A DNA stretch of 8,956 nt from Porphyromonas sp. (GTDB lineage Bacteria > Bacteroidota > Bacteroidia > Bacteroidales > Porphyromonadaceae). Numbering within the stretch: the first letter of the stretch is position 1; every line of letters begins with the position of its first letter. Position numbers and translations under genes: made by a program. The notes below the pieces were generated by a model. It worked only from the letters and a program-made list of their open reading frames with translations. It had not been told where the DNA came from and ran no database searches. The stretch lies in the NCBI GenBank assembly GCA_029983495.1, contig JASBZJ010000082.1, positions 1 to 8,956 of the forward strand, in the 5' to 3' direction. Positions 1 to 6,027 of the stretch are shown here, piece by piece.

Positions 1-389
1 CCATAAAACCAAGCGATTTTTTAGTTGCTGCTATTGATGCCGAAAACCTTACTACCCCTCAGCTTATAAGCCAAATAGGGAAACAACAAGCAAGAGGAGC
101 AAGCAACGTAAAGTTTTTCGAAGTTGAACTTCATAAACGCATTGCCAACATATTCGCAGCTTTTATCCTTACAGTAATTGGCGTTTCGCTTTCGGCTCGC
201 AAATACCGTGGAGGTATGGGCTTTTCGCTGGCAATTGGTATTGCCCTGAGCTTTACCTATATATTATTTATGACTGTTACGGCAGCCTTTGCTGTTTCGG
301 GTGATATGCCCGCATGGCTTGCTGCACAGCTACCCAATATTTTATATTCGGCTATTGCTATTTTCCTATACAGTCGAACACCAAAATAA
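1..389 (+). CDS. LptF/LptG family permease, C-terminal part (5' end outside window)
   Basis: The reading frame is open from base 3 and ends with TAA at 387-389, giving 128 residues. They match the C-terminal end of YjgP/YjgQ (LptF/LptG) proteins, the membrane subunits of the ABC transporter that extracts lipopolysaccharide from the inner membrane toward the outer membrane. The fragment starts in the periplasmic part (KPSDFLVAAIDAENLTTPQL), then has the conserved stretch KFFEVELHKRIANIFAAFIL leading into a membrane helix. The basic loop SARKYRGGMGFS follows, then two more helices (about residues 75-95 and 105-125) and a short tail ending SRTPK. Three closing helices are as expected for the family. 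LptF and LptG cannot be told apart from this fragment. The next gene starts 16 nt downstream on the same strand with no terminator, so they are probably co-transcribed. The family call is firm; the subunit is open. Confidence 0.87.
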   Translation, partial: IKPSDFLVAAIDAENLTTPQLISQIGKQQARGASNVKFFEVELHKRIANIFAAFILTVIGVSLSARKYRGGMGFSLAIGIALSFTYILFMTVTAAFAVSGDMPAWLAAQLPNILYSAIAIFLYSRTPK

Positions 390-405
390 CAAAAGCAAAA
401 CACCT

Positions 406-1581
406 ATGACAATTGGTTTATTCAACGAAAGCTTCCCGCCTGTAGTGGATGGCGTAAGTATATGTGTTGAAAACTACGCTCAACACCTTAGCGAACTTGG
501 CCATAATGTATTTGTGGTTACACCCGAAACGTATAACAACGAAAGCGAAAACACACCTCCGCTTCCCTACACACTTGTTCGCTACCCTTCGTTACCCGTT
601 CCTTTTCGTAAACCCTATCGCTTCGGAACAAATCTTTTTTCGCTTACCAAATTGCGAGAATTGGGAAAGAGCGAAATAGCACTGGCACATGCCCATTGCC
701 CTTTTTCATCGGGCAAGTTAGCAAAGAATCTTGCAACCCGAAAAAAAATCCCCTTTGTTGCTACCTTTCACTCGAAGTTCCGTTACGACTTTGAGCGTGT
801 AATACCCAATCGGGCGATTGTTGACCTTATAATTAAAAACATCGTTTCGTTTTTTGAAGAAGCTGATGAGGTATGGGTTCCGCAGGAAGGTGTACTCGAA
901 ACCCTCTACCAATATGGGTACAAAGGCAAACAACCAGTTATTATGCCGAATGGTGATGACCTGGCCAGCCGAAATGATGCTAAAGAACTCCGCAACGAAC
1001 TCCGCAACGAACTAGGGATTCCCCCACAACTCCCCCTTTTCCTTTTTGTGGGACAACAAATCCGCGAAAAAAATATTCCGTTCATACTCCATAGCCTCCA
1101 GCAATTAGGTTCGTTCCCCTATAAAATGATTTCGATTGGAGAAGGTTATGGGTTACAAGAATTTAGAGAACAGGCAAAGACATTAGGTATCGCCGATAAG
1201 GTTGATTTTATTGGTCCCATATTCGATCGCAATCGCTTAGCCGCATATTACGCTGCAGCTGACCTTTTTTTATTCCCCTCTTATTACGATACATGGGGCC
1301 TTGTATTCCGCGAAGCCGCAGCGATGGAAACCCCAAGCCTACTTATAGCCAATAGCACAGCTGCCGCAGCCATTAAGGATGGGTACAACGGCTATATTGC
1401 AAACGAATCGCCCCTGGATTATGCCAACAAAATTCGTTTGATCTTACAAGATGCACAAAAGCTTTCCGAAACGGGTTTGATGGCAAAACGAACACTATCA
1501 GAAAGTTGGAAACAAGTTGTAAAGCAAGTAAATGAACGTTACCAAATGCTTATTGAAAAATATTCTGCTGAAAAGAAATAA
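406..1581 (+). CDS. GT4 family glycosyltransferase
   Basis: A 391-residue cytosolic or membrane-associated glycosyltransferase of the GT-B fold, family 4, expected to move a sugar from a nucleotide-sugar donor onto a lipid or glycan acceptor. The N-terminal Rossmann half begins at once with MTIGLFNESFPPVVDGVSIC, the usual GT4 opening with the DGV loop (15-17). The C-terminal donor-binding half has FVGQQIREKN (214-223, counterpart of VGRLxxEKN), GEGYG (245-249) and FPSYYDTWGLVFREAAA (290-306). The last is the E-x7-E motif with Asp295 as first acidic residue and Glu303 as second. I chose ATG 406 because it matches the family start; the frame is open further upstream, but that part overlaps the permease gene. 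A 12-bp tandem duplication lies at 985-1013. The partner flippase-like gene 12 nt downstream suggests glycolipid synthesis. Donor and acceptor cannot be deduced. Confidence 0.9.
   Translation: MTIGLFNESFPPVVDGVSICVENYAQHLSELGHNVFVVTPETYNNESENTPPLPYTLVRYPSLPVPFRKPYRFGTNLFSLTKLRELGKSEIALAHAHCPFSSGKLAKNLATRKKIPFVATFHSKFRYDFERVIPNRAIVDLIIKNIVSFFEEADEVWVPQEGVLETLYQYGYKGKQPVIMPNGDDLASRNDAKELRNELRNELGIPPQLPLFLFVGQQIREKNIPFILHSLQQLGSFPYKMISIGEGYGLQEFREQAKTLGIADKVDFIGPIFDRNRLAAYYAAADLFLFPSYYDTWGLVFREAAAMETPSLLIANSTAAAAIKDGYNGYIANESPLDYANKIRLILQDAQKLSETGLMAKRTLSESWKQVVKQVNERYQMLIEKYSAEKK
985..1013 (+). repeat. 12-bp in-frame tandem duplication (2.4 copies)
   Basis: The unit GAACTCCGCAAC occurs at 985-996 and again at 997-1008, and GAACT follows at 1009-1013. 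The copies are identical and in frame, so the protein reads ELRN-ELRN-EL in the linker between the two GT-B halves. Perfect identity at the DNA level suggests a recent slippage event or a site that can still vary. Confidence 0.85.
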
Positions 1582-1593
1582 TCCATACTAGCA

Positions 1594-2697
1594 ATGCCCA
1601 AAAAAAGGAAGAACAACAATATGGGGTGGCGTATTGCAATTCCCCTATGCATTACCACGCTTGTAGTATGGATTCTTTTCAGCGAAGATTTTCATCCCGA
1701 AGCATTTAAAAGTTTTCACTTTGGCATAAAAACTATAGTTGGAATTGCATTAGCATTGATAGCCATGGTTATACAAAACTGGGCAATGGGGTTGCGCTTC
1801 CGCAAGCTTTCCGATAATCAACTCTCGCTACGAGGAGGCATTCGGGTTCAGCAAATGATGGAGTTCACTTCGGCGGCAACCCCCTCATCGGTTGGTGGCA
1901 GTGCTGTACTTTTTCTTTTCCTTTCTACCGAAGGCGTCCGTGCAGGTAAAGCCACCGCAATAACCTTTTCGGCACTTTTTCTGGATCAACTACTCCTATT
2001 TTTATTGTCGTTAGGGGTAATAATTCTATCTACTGGTGCAGAATTATTTGGCAGGATTTCGCTTTTGGCTTCGAGCTTCCGAATGGCCTTTTACCTCATA
2101 ACCCTTATAGTTGGGGTATGGAGTACGGTGTTGTTCATTGCACTATTTATTAAGCCTCAAATCCTTTCGGGTTTTGTTAAGTGGCTATCTAAACGTAGGC
2201 TCCTTAGCAAATATAGTTCGCATGTAGAAAAAATATCCGACGACTTGTTTATTGCATCAAAACAACTAGGGGATCGTTCATTAAAACATTGGTTGGGGCT
2301 ACTGCTGTTAACCGCAATTACTTGGTGTGCACGGTTTGCTATAGCCGTATGCCTAATATATGGTTTTGCGTTACCGAACTCTTTTGATACGGGAGTAGCC
2401 TCGATTTTATCAGTCGCATACGCTGAGCAAATTGTTATATGGATGCTTTCGATGATAATGCCAACACCTGGCGGAAGTGGTTTTGCTGAATATATGTTTC
2501 AAGGTTTATATGGGAACTTCTTTGGGTCAACACAAATCGCTTTAATTGTAGCAGTTATTTGGCGATGCTTTTCGGCATACATCTATTTTTTAACAGGGGG
2601 TATATTACTTTCTTTTCGTTGGAATAGAATACAAATTATGGCCGAGGATAACAATAAATATAACGAACCCCTTGAGCGAAGGGGTTCGTTACAATAA
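1594..2697 (+). CDS. Flippase-like integral membrane protein (UPF0104 / LPG synthase transmembrane domain family)
   Basis: A 367-residue polytopic inner-membrane protein of the family that includes YbhN and the flippase-like domain of MprF. Members are associated with moving or handling modified lipids. A basic N-terminus (MPKKRKNNN) is followed by hydrophobic stretches at about 11-29, 45-66, 122-146, 164-187, 234-258, 266-288 and 312-342. Family motifs are TPSSVGG (96-102) near the second helix and PTPGGSGFAEYMF (290-302) in a conserved re-entrant region near the C-terminus. It has only the membrane part; the aminoacyl-transferase domain of MprF is absent. ATG 1594, 12 nt after the glycosyltransferase stop, gives the expected short basic N-terminus before the first helix. 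The last 11 codons double as an RNA hairpin. Pairing with a GT4 enzyme and an Lpt permease suggests an envelope glycolipid. The substrate is unknown. Confidence 0.85.
   Translation: MPKKRKNNNMGWRIAIPLCITTLVVWILFSEDFHPEAFKSFHFGIKTIVGIALALIAMVIQNWAMGLRFRKLSDNQLSLRGGIRVQQMMEFTSAATPSSVGGSAVLFLFLSTEGVRAGKATAITFSALFLDQLLLFLLSLGVIILSTGAELFGRISLLASSFRMAFYLITLIVGVWSTVLFIALFIKPQILSGFVKWLSKRRLLSKYSSHVEKISDDLFIASKQLGDRSLKHWLGLLLLTAITWCARFAIAVCLIYGFALPNSFDTGVASILSVAYAEQIVIWMLSMIMPTPGGSGFAEYMFQGLYGNFFGSTQIALIVAVIWRCFSAYIYFLTGGILLSFRWNRIQIMAEDNNKYNEPLERRGSLQ
2661..2691. terminator. 13-bp hairpin overlapping the flippase 3' end, between convergent genes
   Basis: TAACGAACCCCTT (2661-2673) and AAGGGGTTCGTTA (2679-2691) are perfect reverse complements around the 5-nt loop GAGCG. 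The hairpin lies inside the last codons of the plus-strand gene and 66 bp beyond the stop of the minus-strand purN. On the plus strand no T-run follows. On the minus strand the sequence after the stem is T/A-rich, so it fits better as the end of the purN transcript or as a 3' stabilising structure for both mRNAs. The structure is seen directly; the terminator role is inferred. Confidence 0.6.
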
Positions 2698-2757
2698 TGC
2701 TATAAATAGGAACGAGCCTTTTTGCTTTATCAATGGAAAAGCTCTTTCAATAACCTA

Positions 2758-3396
2758 TTAATGCGTTCGTTCGATATAATCTTCTATTACAACAGGATAA
2801 TATATATACTCTAACCGGTGTATTCGCTCGGCTAGGGTTTCGGGCGAATCATTATTTGGAAAAACTTGGCAACAAACTTGGCAAAGTGTTTCCCCGTGGT
2901 CATATTGTTCATCAACTATGTGTATGGTTATTCCGCTAATACACTCGTTATGTGCAATTACAGCTTCGTGAACATGCTCGCCATACATCCCCTTACCTCC
3001 ATATTTTGGCAAAAGTGCAGGGTGAATATTTAAAACACGTTTAGGAAATGCTGTCAATAGGGGAGTACCGACCTTGCCTAAAAAACCCGCTAGTACAACC
3101 AAGGTTATACCACGCTTGCTTAGCTCGTTAACTAAACTATTACCCTCTGCAATATCACTTCGTGTAGCAATTAGGGTTTCGATTCCCAATTTGTTTGCAC
3201 GCTCGAGTACACCTGCCGAAGGGTTATCAGCAACAATTAGCGAAACCTTTATCGGTTTAGTAGCAAAATACTTGGCTATATTCCCGGCATTTGTTCCATT
3301 ACCACTAGCGAAGATTGCAATCCGTGCTTCGCGACGCAACGAAATAGGGAACGATGCTACCCCCTTGCGTTTACATTTGTCATCCGTATGAGCCAT
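2758..3396 (-). CDS. purN: Phosphoribosylglycinamide formyltransferase
   Basis: PurN (GAR transformylase) transfers the formyl group of 10-formyltetrahydrofolate to glycinamide ribonucleotide, the third step of de novo purine synthesis, in the cytosol. The substrate-binding loop FASGNGTNAGNI is at about 29-40. The catalytic stretch NIHPALLPKYGGKGMYG has Asn123 and His125, counterparts of the family Asn-x-His pair. SGITIHIVDEQYDHG ends in catalytic Asp166. I chose ATG at 3394-3396. A TTG start further upstream would sit inside the promoter palindrome, and GGAG lies 11-14 nt before the ATG. Even so, the 212-residue protein carries about 22 basic, polar residues (MAHTDDKCKRKG...) before the usual start of the first beta strand (ARIAIFAS). 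No internal ATG would remove them. It is divergent from acpP and shares its control region. Confidence 0.93.
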   Translation of the reverse strand: MAHTDDKCKRKGVASFPISLRREARIAIFASGNGTNAGNIAKYFATKPIKVSLIVADNPSAGVLERANKLGIETLIATRSDIAEGNSLVNELSKRGITLVVLAGFLGKVGTPLLTAFPKRVLNIHPALLPKYGGKGMYGEHVHEAVIAHNECISGITIHIVDEQYDHGETLCQVCCQVFPNNDSPETLAERIHRLEYIYYPVVIEDYIERTH

Positions 3397-3425
3397 ACAA
3401 TTGTTTTTCTCCGAAAAAATATTTG

Positions 3426-3443
3426 TACCTTTGCGCAAAGGTA
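3426..3443. promoter_or_regulatory. Palindromic divergent promoter (purN / acpP)
   Basis: TACCTTTGCGCAAAGGTA is a perfect 18-bp palindrome. Each half is TACCTTTGC, an exact match to the Bacteroidota primary-sigma -7 element TAnnTTTG, once per strand. On the plus strand a TTG at 3401-3403, 22 nt upstream, could serve as the -33 element for acpP-fabF. On the minus strand no clear TTTG is seen about 20 nt upstream, so the purN promoter may be weaker or need help. Expected starts are close to 3440 (+) and 3429 (-), giving leaders of about 120 nt for acpP and 30 nt for purN. The two -7 boxes abut, so polymerase should occupy only one side at a time. The symmetry could also be a repressor site. Confidence 0.6.
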
Positions 3444-3560
3444 ATGGAAAGTGAGCTTATAGCCACTCGATTACGATGCCTGAAGCAAAGTGATTGAATC
3501 CATAACGGCAAATAGCTCGTTCCTTGCTGTATTGACAGGACTAATAAAGTGAGTAAGACA

Positions 3561-3800
3561 ATGACACAGAAAGAAATTCAAGACAAAGTAGTTGACGTGA
3601 TCGTAGATAAACTGAACGTTGAACCTTCCGTAGTAACCATGGATGCAAACTTCAGAACCGATCTCAGTGCTGACTCCTTGGATACTGTTGAAATCATCAT
3701 GGCTCTCGAATCGGAATTCGATATCACTATCCCCGATGAAGAGGCACAGAAGATCGAAACTGTAGGTCAAGCTATAAGCTACGTAGAATCCCACATTTAA
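3561..3800 (+). CDS. acpP: Acyl carrier protein
   Basis: A 79-residue acidic carrier protein that holds growing fatty acyl chains on a 4'-phosphopantetheine arm during type II fatty acid synthesis in the cytosol. The attachment site is Ser39 in LSADSLDTVE (35-44). The family usually has LGADSLD, so position 36 is Ser in place of Gly. Helix I (EIQDKVVDVIVDKL) and the C-terminal TVGQAISYVESH are canonical, and length fits the usual 77-80. I chose ATG 3561. An in-frame GTG at 3549 would add MSKT and cannot be excluded. Smooth codon use (many ATC, CTC, GAA) fits high expression. It lies 33 nt before fabF with no terminator between them, so the two are an operon under the palindromic promoter. Confidence 0.95.
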   Translation: MTQKEIQDKVVDVIVDKLNVEPSVVTMDANFRTDLSADSLDTVEIIMALESEFDITIPDEEAQKIETVGQAISYVESHI

Positions 3801-3833
3801 TCGGCTTGCCAATATTACTTTAGCCATACCACA

Positions 3834-5099
3834 ATGGATTCAATGGATTTAAAAAGAGTAGTAGTAACAGGCTTGGGGGCTGTAACGCCTTTGGGTAATA
3901 CAGCTCCCGAGACTTGGGAAAACCTCTTAAAGTGCAAAAGTGGAGCAGGGCCCATTACCCACTTCGATGCTTCGAAGTTTAAAACACAGTTTGCCTGTGA
4001 GGTAAAAGGCTTCGACCCACTTGCCCATTTCGACCGTAAAGACCTTCGCCGTTACGACAGGTTTTCGCAACTTGCCGTAGTTGCTGCTCGCGAAGCAGTT
4101 AAAGATAGTGGCGTGAATTTAGAAACCCTCGACAAAGATAACGTTGGGGTTATTATTTCGGCTGGAATTGGCGGGCTTGAAACCCTTGAACAAGAGATAA
4201 AAGGTTATAACCCCGAGCGTGGACCACGCTTTAGCCCCTTCTTTGTGCCCAAAATGATTAGCGACATGGCTTCGGGTTTTGTTTCGATGGAATATGAATT
4301 CCGTGGACCAAACTATGCTGTTGTGTCGGCTTGTGCCTCATCAACAAATGCGCTTATCGATGCTACTATGCTTATCCGTTTAGGAAAAGCCTCGATGATT
4401 GTTGCTGGTGGTAGCGAAGCCACAATAACTTTTTCGGCAGTTGGAGGCTTCTCAGCATTAAATGCACTCTCTACACGTAACGATGAACCCGAAAAAGCAA
4501 GTCGCCCATTTAGTAATAGTCGCGATGGGTTTGTGCTTGGCGAAGGTTCTGCCATACTTATCCTTGAGGAACTTGAGCATGCTCTGGCTCGTGGGGCTAA
4601 AATTTATGCTGAAGTGGTTGGCTTTGGTCTCTCGGCTGATGCATACCACCTTACAGCTAGCCACCCTGAAGGGTTTGGAGCTAAGCTGGTAATGCGCCGA
4701 GCATTAGAGGATGCTGGGCTTAAACCTAGCGATGTTGATTATATTAACCTCCATGGAACTTCAACCCCGGTGGGCGATATAAGCGAAGTTAAGGCCATAC
4801 TTGATGTATTTGGTCAGGACGCTTACAAGCTTAATTTAAGTTCCACAAAATCGATGACGGGGCACCTGCTCGGTGCTGCAGGGGCTATTGAAGCTCTTGC
4901 TACGGTGAAGGCAATTCAGGAAAATATTATTCCCCCAACTATAAACCACGAGGAAGGCGATAACGACCCTGAAATCGACTACAAGCTCAATTTTACTTTT
5001 AACGAGCCACAAAAACGCGAAGTAAATGTTGCTATTTCCAATACCTTTGGGTTTGGTGGGCATAATGCTAGTACTGTTTTCAAAAAGTACAAGCAATAA
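3834..5099 (+). CDS. fabF: Beta-ketoacyl-ACP synthase II
   Basis: KAS II condenses malonyl-ACP with acyl-ACP, releasing CO2, in each elongation cycle of type II fatty acid synthesis. The protein has 421 residues, close to the family's 412-420. The thiolase-fold catalytic set is complete: Cys167 in SACASSTNA, His307 in NLHGTSTPVGD, Lys339 and His344 in STKSMTGHLLGAAGA. These sit four residues after the E. coli FabF positions (163, 303, 335, 340). The glycine-rich C-terminal NTFGFGGHNAS is also present. Two in-frame ATGs lie 9 nt apart, at 3834 and 3843. The second gives MDLKRVVVTG, which is closer to the usual family start, and the choice adds or removes only three residues. It follows acpP by 33 nt and is the carrier protein's direct partner. 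A U-tract terminator stands downstream. Confidence 0.96.
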   Translation: MDSMDLKRVVVTGLGAVTPLGNTAPETWENLLKCKSGAGPITHFDASKFKTQFACEVKGFDPLAHFDRKDLRRYDRFSQLAVVAAREAVKDSGVNLETLDKDNVGVIISAGIGGLETLEQEIKGYNPERGPRFSPFFVPKMISDMASGFVSMEYEFRGPNYAVVSACASSTNALIDATMLIRLGKASMIVAGGSEATITFSAVGGFSALNALSTRNDEPEKASRPFSNSRDGFVLGEGSAILILEELEHALARGAKIYAEVVGFGLSADAYHLTASHPEGFGAKLVMRRALEDAGLKPSDVDYINLHGTSTPVGDISEVKAILDVFGQDAYKLNLSSTKSMTGHLLGAAGAIEALATVKAIQENIIPPTINHEEGDNDPEIDYKLNFTFNEPQKREVNVAISNTFGFGGHNASTVFKKYKQ

Positions 5100-5204
5100 C
5101 TTATAGTATAGCAACATACACTACTATTTGCGTATTACTATAACTAACTATAATTGTACATAAGCAGGCAGAAGGTACGCTTACTGAACTGCTATGTACC
5201 GTTC

Positions 5205-5219
5205 CTCCCCAAGAGGGAG
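5205..5219 (+). promoter_or_regulatory. Hairpin competing with the pre-rnc terminator (possible antiterminator)
   Basis: CTCCC, a 5-nt loop CAAGA, then GGGAG. It overlaps the 5' arm of the terminator at 5216-5258. With only five pairs it is weaker than the full terminator, but it forms first during transcription. No RNA family is recognised here, so an attenuator role is inference. Confidence 0.3.
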
Positions 5220-5258
5220 CTTTCGCAATTGTTGCTTACTTTGCGAGGCTCCTTTTTT
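5216..5258 (+). terminator. Intrinsic terminator between fabF and rnc
   Basis: GGAGC (5216-5220) pairs with GCTCC (5248-5252), and inside it TCGCAA (5223-5228) pairs with TTGCGA (5241-5246), leaving a 12-nt loop. A run of six T (5253-5258) follows at once. This is a classic rho-independent terminator and should end acpP-fabF transcripts or reduce read-through into rnc, which starts 20 nt later. A second hairpin upstream, CTCCC (5205-5209) with GGGAG (5215-5219), uses bases 5216-5219 of the terminator stem, so the two cannot form together. Confidence 0.75.
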
Positions 5259-5277
5259 GATATTTATTATAGTCTTT

Positions 5278-5994
5278 ATGGGCAACATCATGAGACTTTT
5301 TACCAAGAAACCTGACAACAGAATTGATAGCCGTGCATTGGCACGAATGCTCGGTTTTAAACCACGAAAACTTAGCTTATACCAGCTAGCATTTACCGAC
5401 CCCGCTTTACGGAGCGAGGAGGATCCCAATGGCATTGCAACCAACGACCGTTTAGAATTCCTAGGCGATAGTATACTAGGAATGTTTGTAACAAAACACC
5501 TTTATCGTACACGCCCTAACGACCCTGTAGGTAAACTATCAGCACTTAAAGCACATATAGTAAGTAGGCAAGTAAGCAATGGCATAGCCGAAGAACTTGG
5601 CTTAAGCCACTTTTTCCCGCCACACAACCACGTTCTTTACGGAAAAGATGCAAACGGCAATGCTCTCGAGGCCCTTATCGGTGCCATTTACCTCGATAGA
5701 GGCTTCTCGATTGTTGAACGCTTTATTGTTGATAAAGTTTTGCCACTATACTTTGAAAAGAAACACGAATCGCAGGACTTTGGACGCAACTTCAAAGGTG
5801 AGCTTCAAAGCTGGGCCGACAAAAAGAATCGCCTCCTCGAGTACCGTACATCCGCTAAAGAACGAAGCTCCCAAGGCGGTTTTTATGCTGAAGTATACGT
5901 CGACAATAAAAAATGGGGCGATGGAAGTGGTCATACTAAAAAGGAAGCAGAACAAAAGGCTGCAAGCCTCGTACTTAGTAAACTAGGAAAATAG
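5278..5994 (+). CDS. rnc: Ribonuclease III
   Basis: RNase III cuts double-stranded RNA, maturing rRNA precursors and processing structured mRNAs. The protein has 238 residues. The nuclease domain has the signature NDRLEFLGDSILG with Glu60 and Asp64 (E. coli Glu41, Asp45), and NALEALIGAIYLDRG with Glu131 (E. coli Glu117). Asn128 occupies the place of the catalytic Asp114. The C-terminal dsRNA-binding domain runs from about 169 (NFKGELQSWADK) to the end and has KKEAEQKAASLVL in its last helix. I chose ATG 5278 (MGNIMRLF); ATG 5290 is an alternative. The frame is open back to 5194, but those codons lie in the terminator structure and encode nothing family-like. The order acpP-fabF-rnc is common in bacteria. 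The stop is TAG, with a second in-frame TAG two codons later. Confidence 0.94.
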   Translation: MGNIMRLFTKKPDNRIDSRALARMLGFKPRKLSLYQLAFTDPALRSEEDPNGIATNDRLEFLGDSILGMFVTKHLYRTRPNDPVGKLSALKAHIVSRQVSNGIAEELGLSHFFPPHNHVLYGKDANGNALEALIGAIYLDRGFSIVERFIVDKVLPLYFEKKHESQDFGRNFKGELQSWADKKNRLLEYRTSAKERSSQGGFYAEVYVDNKKWGDGSGHTKKEAEQKAASLVLSKLGK

Positions 5995-5997
5995 AAT

Positions 5998-6006
5998 TAG
6001 CTTTGC
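5998..6006 (+). promoter_or_regulatory. Possible -7 promoter element for recO
   Basis: TAGCTTTGC matches the Bacteroidota -7 consensus TAnnTTTG just after the rnc stop codon and 21 nt before the recO start. No good TTTG lies about 20 nt upstream (only TTAG near 5975). It may give recO its own transcript in addition to read-through from rnc, or be chance. Confidence 0.3.
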
Positions 6007-6027
6007 AGGAGCAATACTTCATTTATA

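Noticed and set aside
289..405. N-terminal extension of the glycosyltransferase reading frame
   Set aside because: It overlaps the end of the Lpt permease in another frame and encodes nothing like the family; ATG 406 gives the canonical GT4 start.
2717..2753. GAGC-TTTT / AAAAGCTC inverted repeat beyond purN
   Set aside because: Short, bulged and with a long loop; the perfect hairpin at 2661-2691 is a better terminator candidate.
3074..3391. 105-codon plus-strand open frame opposite purN
   Set aside because: It is the antisense of a clear purN gene and encodes no recognisable protein.
3527..3547. TTGACA before acpP as a sigma70-type -35 element
   Set aside because: Bacteroidota promoters do not use the E. 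coli -35/-10 pattern, and no matching -10 follows at proper spacing before the gene.
5231..5244. TTACTTTGC as a promoter -7 box for rnc
   Set aside because: Only one base separates TA from TTTG (two expected), there is no suitable -33, and the bases belong to the terminator stem.
5194..5277. Upstream extension of rnc (MYRSSPRGSF...)
   Set aside because: These codons fall in the terminator and competing hairpin, and the residues have no RNase III similarity.
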